A stretch of DNA of 64,000 bases from CAVPCY01 sp963770765 (GTDB lineage Bacteria; Actinomycetota; Coriobacteriia; Anaerosomatales; PHET01), in assembly GCA_963770765.1 (NCBI GenBank), contig CAVYQS010000007.1, positions 372,001 through 436,000 on the forward strand, read 5' to 3'. How positions within the stretch are numbered: position 1 is the first letter of the stretch; each line of letters begins with the position of its first letter. A program made the translations under genes and the position numbers. Shown here one piece after another: positions 63,950 through 64,000 of this stretch. The notes under the pieces were generated by a model, which was not told the origin of the DNA, ran no database searches, and was given only the letters and a program-made list of their open reading frames with translations.

Positions 63950-64000
63950 CTACAGCATCTCGAGGAACGCTTCGACGCGCGTCGAGAGCTGGCCCACGTC
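63950..64000 (-). CDS. C-terminal end of a probable 2-hydroxyacyl-CoA dehydratase subunit (partial)
   Basis: The last 16 codons of a gene that enters from the window edge: GQLSTRVEAFLEML then a stop. This ending is typical of HgdB/FldB-type dehydratase subunits, and the activase follows. The rest of the gene is outside the window. Confidence 0.6.
   Translation of the reverse strand, partial: DVGQLSTRVEAFLEML

Noticed and set aside
1..64000. CRISPR arrays, insertion sequences, integrases, rRNA genes
   Set aside because: I saw no regularly spaced repeats, transposase or integrase genes, or rRNA signatures.

Overview
The window is GC-rich bacterial chromosome, densely packed on both strands with many ATGA/TGATG-type gene overlaps. 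No rRNA, insertion sequence, prophage or CRISPR array was seen. The gene content suggests an anaerobic or facultatively anaerobic, non-photosynthetic actinobacterium, possibly of the Coriobacteriia/Anaerosomatales (OPB41) type. The evidence is an anaerobic sulfatase-maturase-type radical SAM enzyme, an ADP-forming acyl-CoA synthetase, a 2-hydroxyacyl-CoA dehydratase activase beside a ferredoxin:thioredoxin reductase-like protein, c-type cytochromes, and actinobacterial-looking -10 boxes (CAGGAT, TATCCT). The taxonomic placement is an inference.

Layout. 0-5.3 kb: radical SAM maturase, two small lipoproteins, a glycine-zipper protein, a ferric-reductase-like flavocytochrome and a membrane-anchored hexaheme cytochrome. 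5.4-9.3 kb: acyl-CoA synthetase fused to a GNAT domain, divergent from an AcuC-type deacetylase. 9.4-15.7 kb: PadR operon, UbiB-like kinase operon, Fe-S protein, small lipoprotein, DUF1697. 15.7-22.1 kb: polar amino-acid ABC importer and a Nat-type ABC exporter. 22.2-26.7 kb: lipoprotein MsrA, NAD(P)-binding protein, an autoregulated-looking XRE operon, VOC protein, DUF6325-like protein, acyltransferase. 26.7-32.2 kb: tRNA-Ser(CGA), GH26 glycosidase, HprK-like protein, tRNA-Ser(GGA), and a toroid/AlkZ-like fusion. 32.2-36.7 kb: acetate-type symporter with DUF485 partner, UspA, LytS-type kinase. 36.8-41.2 kb: small membrane proteins followed by the Ku and LigD end-joining genes. 41.2-48.7 kb: DUF2207 protein, TadA, tRNA-Ser(TGA), M13 peptidase, tRNA-Ser(GCT), tRNA-Arg(ACG), SIMPL lipoprotein, LOG-like protein. 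48.7-56 kb: SDR, MacB/FtsX-type ABC pair, fused G6PDH-6PGDH, amidohydrolase. 56-64 kb: surface beta-propeller protein, SerRS, secreted monoheme protein, two PAS-GGDEF proteins, and the FTR-like protein/activase/dehydratase operon that runs off the window.

How genes work together. An acetate theme links the ActP-like symporter, the ADP-forming acyl-CoA synthetase with its acetyltransferase domain, and the AcuC deacetylase. A redox theme links the ferric-reductase-like protein, the multiheme and monoheme cytochromes, and the Fe-S proteins. A serine-decoding theme is visible: four tRNA-Ser isoacceptors and serS all lie within 33 kb, and three of these loci share a TATACT -10 box.

Quality note: at least eight genes carry single-base frame interruptions, nine in all. 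Most behave as one extra base, and both halves of each gene remain intact. Sequencing or assembly error is more likely than real pseudogenization. These genes are given here with their full spans.
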